Shown: positions 62,295 to 64,000 of the stretch, in pieces | Layout of the letters: each line of letters starts with the position of its first letter | Numbering within the stretch: the stretch's first letter is position 1 | NCBI GenBank assembly: GCA_018806915.1 | Contig: JAGKQI010000034.1 | Span: 930,001-994,000, forward strand | DNA from: Phytophthora colocasiae | Lineage: Eukaryota > Oomycota > Peronosporomycetes > Peronosporales > Peronosporaceae | DNA: 64,000 bases | Reading direction: 5' to 3' | Notes under the pieces: generated by a model | Databases searched by the model: none | What the model was told of the DNA's origin: nothing | Seen by the model: only the letters and a program-made list of their open reading frames with translations | Program-made: the position numbers and the translations under genes

Positions 62295-62588
62295 CTCTCC
62301 AGTCTTTTCGAAGCCAACTCCACCCCCACTAGCAAGTACGTCCCCCCACCCGCACCTTTGTTAATCATCAGAGAAGTCGCGCAACAGCTCTCCCGTCCTT
62401 TCGTGGCGAGCTCTTGCGCGACTTTGGAGGCTCCACTTGCCCTGCGTCCAGCAGCTCCGTCGCTCGCTTTTCGATCCATTCCGGAGGCTTTTGAGTGTGG
62501 AGTTTGTTGCCAGAGGCAGTGGCTGTCCTTGGCTCTTAGCAGTAGGCATTAATGCGTTTGTATGTGTACTGTTTGAACCTCCACAGCC

Positions 62589-62936
62589 ATGGTTCGTATG
62601 AGCGTGCTGGCCGACTGCCTCAAGACGATGTACAACGCTGAGAAGCGCGGAAAGCGTCAGGTGCTGATCCGTCCCAGCTCCAAGGTGATCGTCAAGTTCC
62701 TGCAGGTCATGCAGAAGAACGGCTACATTGGCGAGTTCGAGATCGTGGACGACCACCGCGCCGGCAAGATCGTGGTGGAGCTCAAGGGCCGCATCAACAA
62801 GTGCGGTGTCATCTCCCCCCGCTTCGACGTCAAGCTGGCGGACTACGAGAAGTGGATCAACAACCTGCTGCCTTCGCGTCAGTTCGGCCACATTGTCGTG
62901 TCCACCACGTACGGCATGTTGGAAGTTACGTCGTAA
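62589..62936 (+). CDS. RPS15A: 40S ribosomal protein S15a (uS8), C-terminally truncated copy
   Basis: 115 aa where the family has 130. The sequence matches S15a closely from [12 protein letters not shown] through [51 protein letters not shown] and [13 protein letters not shown]. The universally conserved C-terminus, which ends with a basic segment and an aromatic tail, is replaced by GMLEVTS and a stop. I find no downstream exon for it within 120 bp. Codon use is strongly biased, as in a highly expressed gene. Either the gene was truncated by rearrangement (a retroelement gag begins about 110 bp downstream) or this is a non-functional duplicate. uS8 binds the central domain of 18S rRNA in the small subunit. 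Confidence 0.85.
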   Translation: MVRMSVLADCLKTMYNAEKRGKRQVLIRPSSKVIVKFLQVMQKNGYIGEFEIVDDHRAGKIVVELKGRINKCGVISPRFDVKLADYEKWINNLLPSRQFGHIVVSTTYGMLEVTS

Positions 62937-63049
62937 GCGGTAGTGGATAAGGTACCTCGCGTGGGTTAATTCTGCGCAGCGAGACTGTACGGCACTGATA
63001 GTAAATCACTTTTCCTTTTCCCTTCTAAAGCGTACACATTCAATAGGTT

Positions 63050-64000
63050 ATGAGTTCCAAGGACGCTGGCGAAGTCTCGCCACGACAGACACCTCCGCTA
63101 CCTGCGAAAGAGGTTGCGCCAGGTACTGGTGGCGGTGATCCTGCTGCCCACGAAAGGGGTAGCTCGCCTGATGAAGGAAAAGCCGCTCCCGGAATGGAGG
63201 ATATGATGGTGCTGCTGAGGCAGCTGACCACCAAGGTGAACATGCTGGAGAAGGCGGTCACGCCTCGGGGAGCGCCGGTGTCTCCTGACCAACCGCTGAG
63301 GCGAAGCGTCTTCCGTCAAGCGATTGAGGAGGGCGGGAGCCTCGGGATGCGGCAAATGCACGTTGACGAGCTTGGAGGTGGACATGTGGGCCTGGGGGTC
63401 CAGACTCCTGGAGGATGGGCGCGTGCTGGCTATCTTGACCACGAAGTGGACCGCGGGGTTCCACAGTACCAAGCGTACCGCCCGCCCCGGTCAAGCACAC
63501 GCGCAGCAGCAGCCACAGCAACAACATGCTGAGCCTGTCATGGCAGCTGAACCACGCGTCCCCCTGCGAGAGAGGCTAAGCTAGCGCTACGCGCATTCGA
63601 CCAGTAACGAGGTCTACCACGGACTAGGATCTGGCTTTGAACAGTGGGCATTACTGTTCATTGAGCAGGTTGAGATGGCCGAGATCGCCTACCGCTATCG
63701 CTGGACGGAACGGGCGAAGGTCAATAAGTTCGCAGAGCATCTGCGAGGCAAAAGCTGAAAAAGTACTTCCATCAACATGTGCAGCGGTGGTGGGCTACCC
63801 AGCCAAATCTTTGGTTCGTGATGGAACAAATGAATGCGGCGTTCCGTGTGAACATCTCCAATCAGCAGGCGATGAGGATGTTTTCAGCCCGGAAGGAGAG
63901 CTTCGCGTACATGGAATGACCACTTCCTTTACCTGAATGCGCTAATGGGGGCTACCAACGCGTCGCCGAGTTTGGTGCTGGAAAACGTGGTGAAGTACGC
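63050..64000 (+). mobile_element. Decayed retroelement gag, running off the window
   Basis: A 160-aa frame (63,050-63,532; MEDMMVLLRQLTTKVNMLEK and a Pro/Gly-rich stretch) is followed, in changed frames, by a conserved gag segment. Its pieces are EVYHGLGSGFEQWALLFIEQ and WTERAKVNKFAEHLRGK (63,610-63,755), then KKYFHQHVQRWWATQPNLWF and MNAAFRVNISNQQAMRMF (63,760-63,900). The pattern of a capsid with a Trp-Trp phrase looks like an oomycete LTR-retrotransposon Gag. At least two frameshifts or stops break it. No LTR was found between the S15a stop and 63,050. Confidence 0.6.

Noticed and set aside
62937..63049. A last exon of S15a downstream of the stop
   Set aside because: No frame in this stretch encodes the conserved basic-aromatic C-terminus, and no convincing donor site precedes the stop.

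Overview
The window looks like oomycete nuclear DNA, most likely Phytophthora or a close relative. The evidence is short GT-AG introns (about 40-115 bp) in compact genes, a secreted RXLR-dEER effector with an oomycete-type initiator element, an RWP-RK factor with the HWPYRK variant, a flagellar dynein assembly factor (zoospores), a bacterial-type class II HMG-CoA reductase and several oomycete-style domain fusions. I cannot name the species. All exon structures were inferred by eye from splice signals, reading phase and family similarity. For most genes the exon lengths add up to a whole number of codons.

Layout. Positions 1-17,435 are a three-level nest of Ty3/gypsy-type LTR retrotransposons. 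The outermost, C (minus strand; LTR 16,984-17,435 plus the start of gag), sits in a dispersed repeat D. C is split by B (minus strand; gag 12,931-15,258, protease 12,261-13,030, RT/RNase H/second RNase H/integrase 1-4,390, LTR near 15,820-16,655). B is extremely rich in GATC and carries two RNase H domains. B is split by A (plus strand, 4,391-12,260), a chromodomain element with two 412-bp LTRs differing at one base and a TCTTC target duplication. Removing A rejoins B's reading frame exactly. A's coding frames are nevertheless broken several times, and A carries an antisense open frame before its 3' LTR.

Positions 17,944-62,936 are gene-dense. In order: a three-CNBD cyclic-nucleotide-binding protein (-), a Cys/His membrane protein (+), a HECT E3 ligase (+), a perfect 71-bp hairpin, class II HMG-CoA reductase with a long unknown C-terminus (+), AcpS phosphopantetheinyl transferase (-), a small Cys protein (-), an unknown 367-aa protein (-), an acidic type I membrane protein (+), an unknown ~650-aa protein (+), NSUN5-type rRNA m5C methyltransferase (-), a coiled-coil protein (+), a secreted LRR protein (-), the histone chaperone HIRA (+), a CRIB-RhoGAP (+), an RWP-RK factor (-), a GH18 chitobiase-like enzyme (-), DNAAF3 (+), an RXLR effector (+), a PH-FYVE-phosphatase-EF-hand protein (+), and a C-terminally truncated ribosomal protein S15a (+). 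Positions 61,300-62,100 hold a second copy of repeat D, and 63,050-64,000 a decayed retroelement gag.

The host genes do not form a pathway. They are mostly housekeeping and signalling genes (chromatin, rRNA modification, isoprenoid precursors, Rho and cyclic-nucleotide signalling, flagella) with one infection gene embedded among them. No tRNA, rRNA or CRISPR array was seen.
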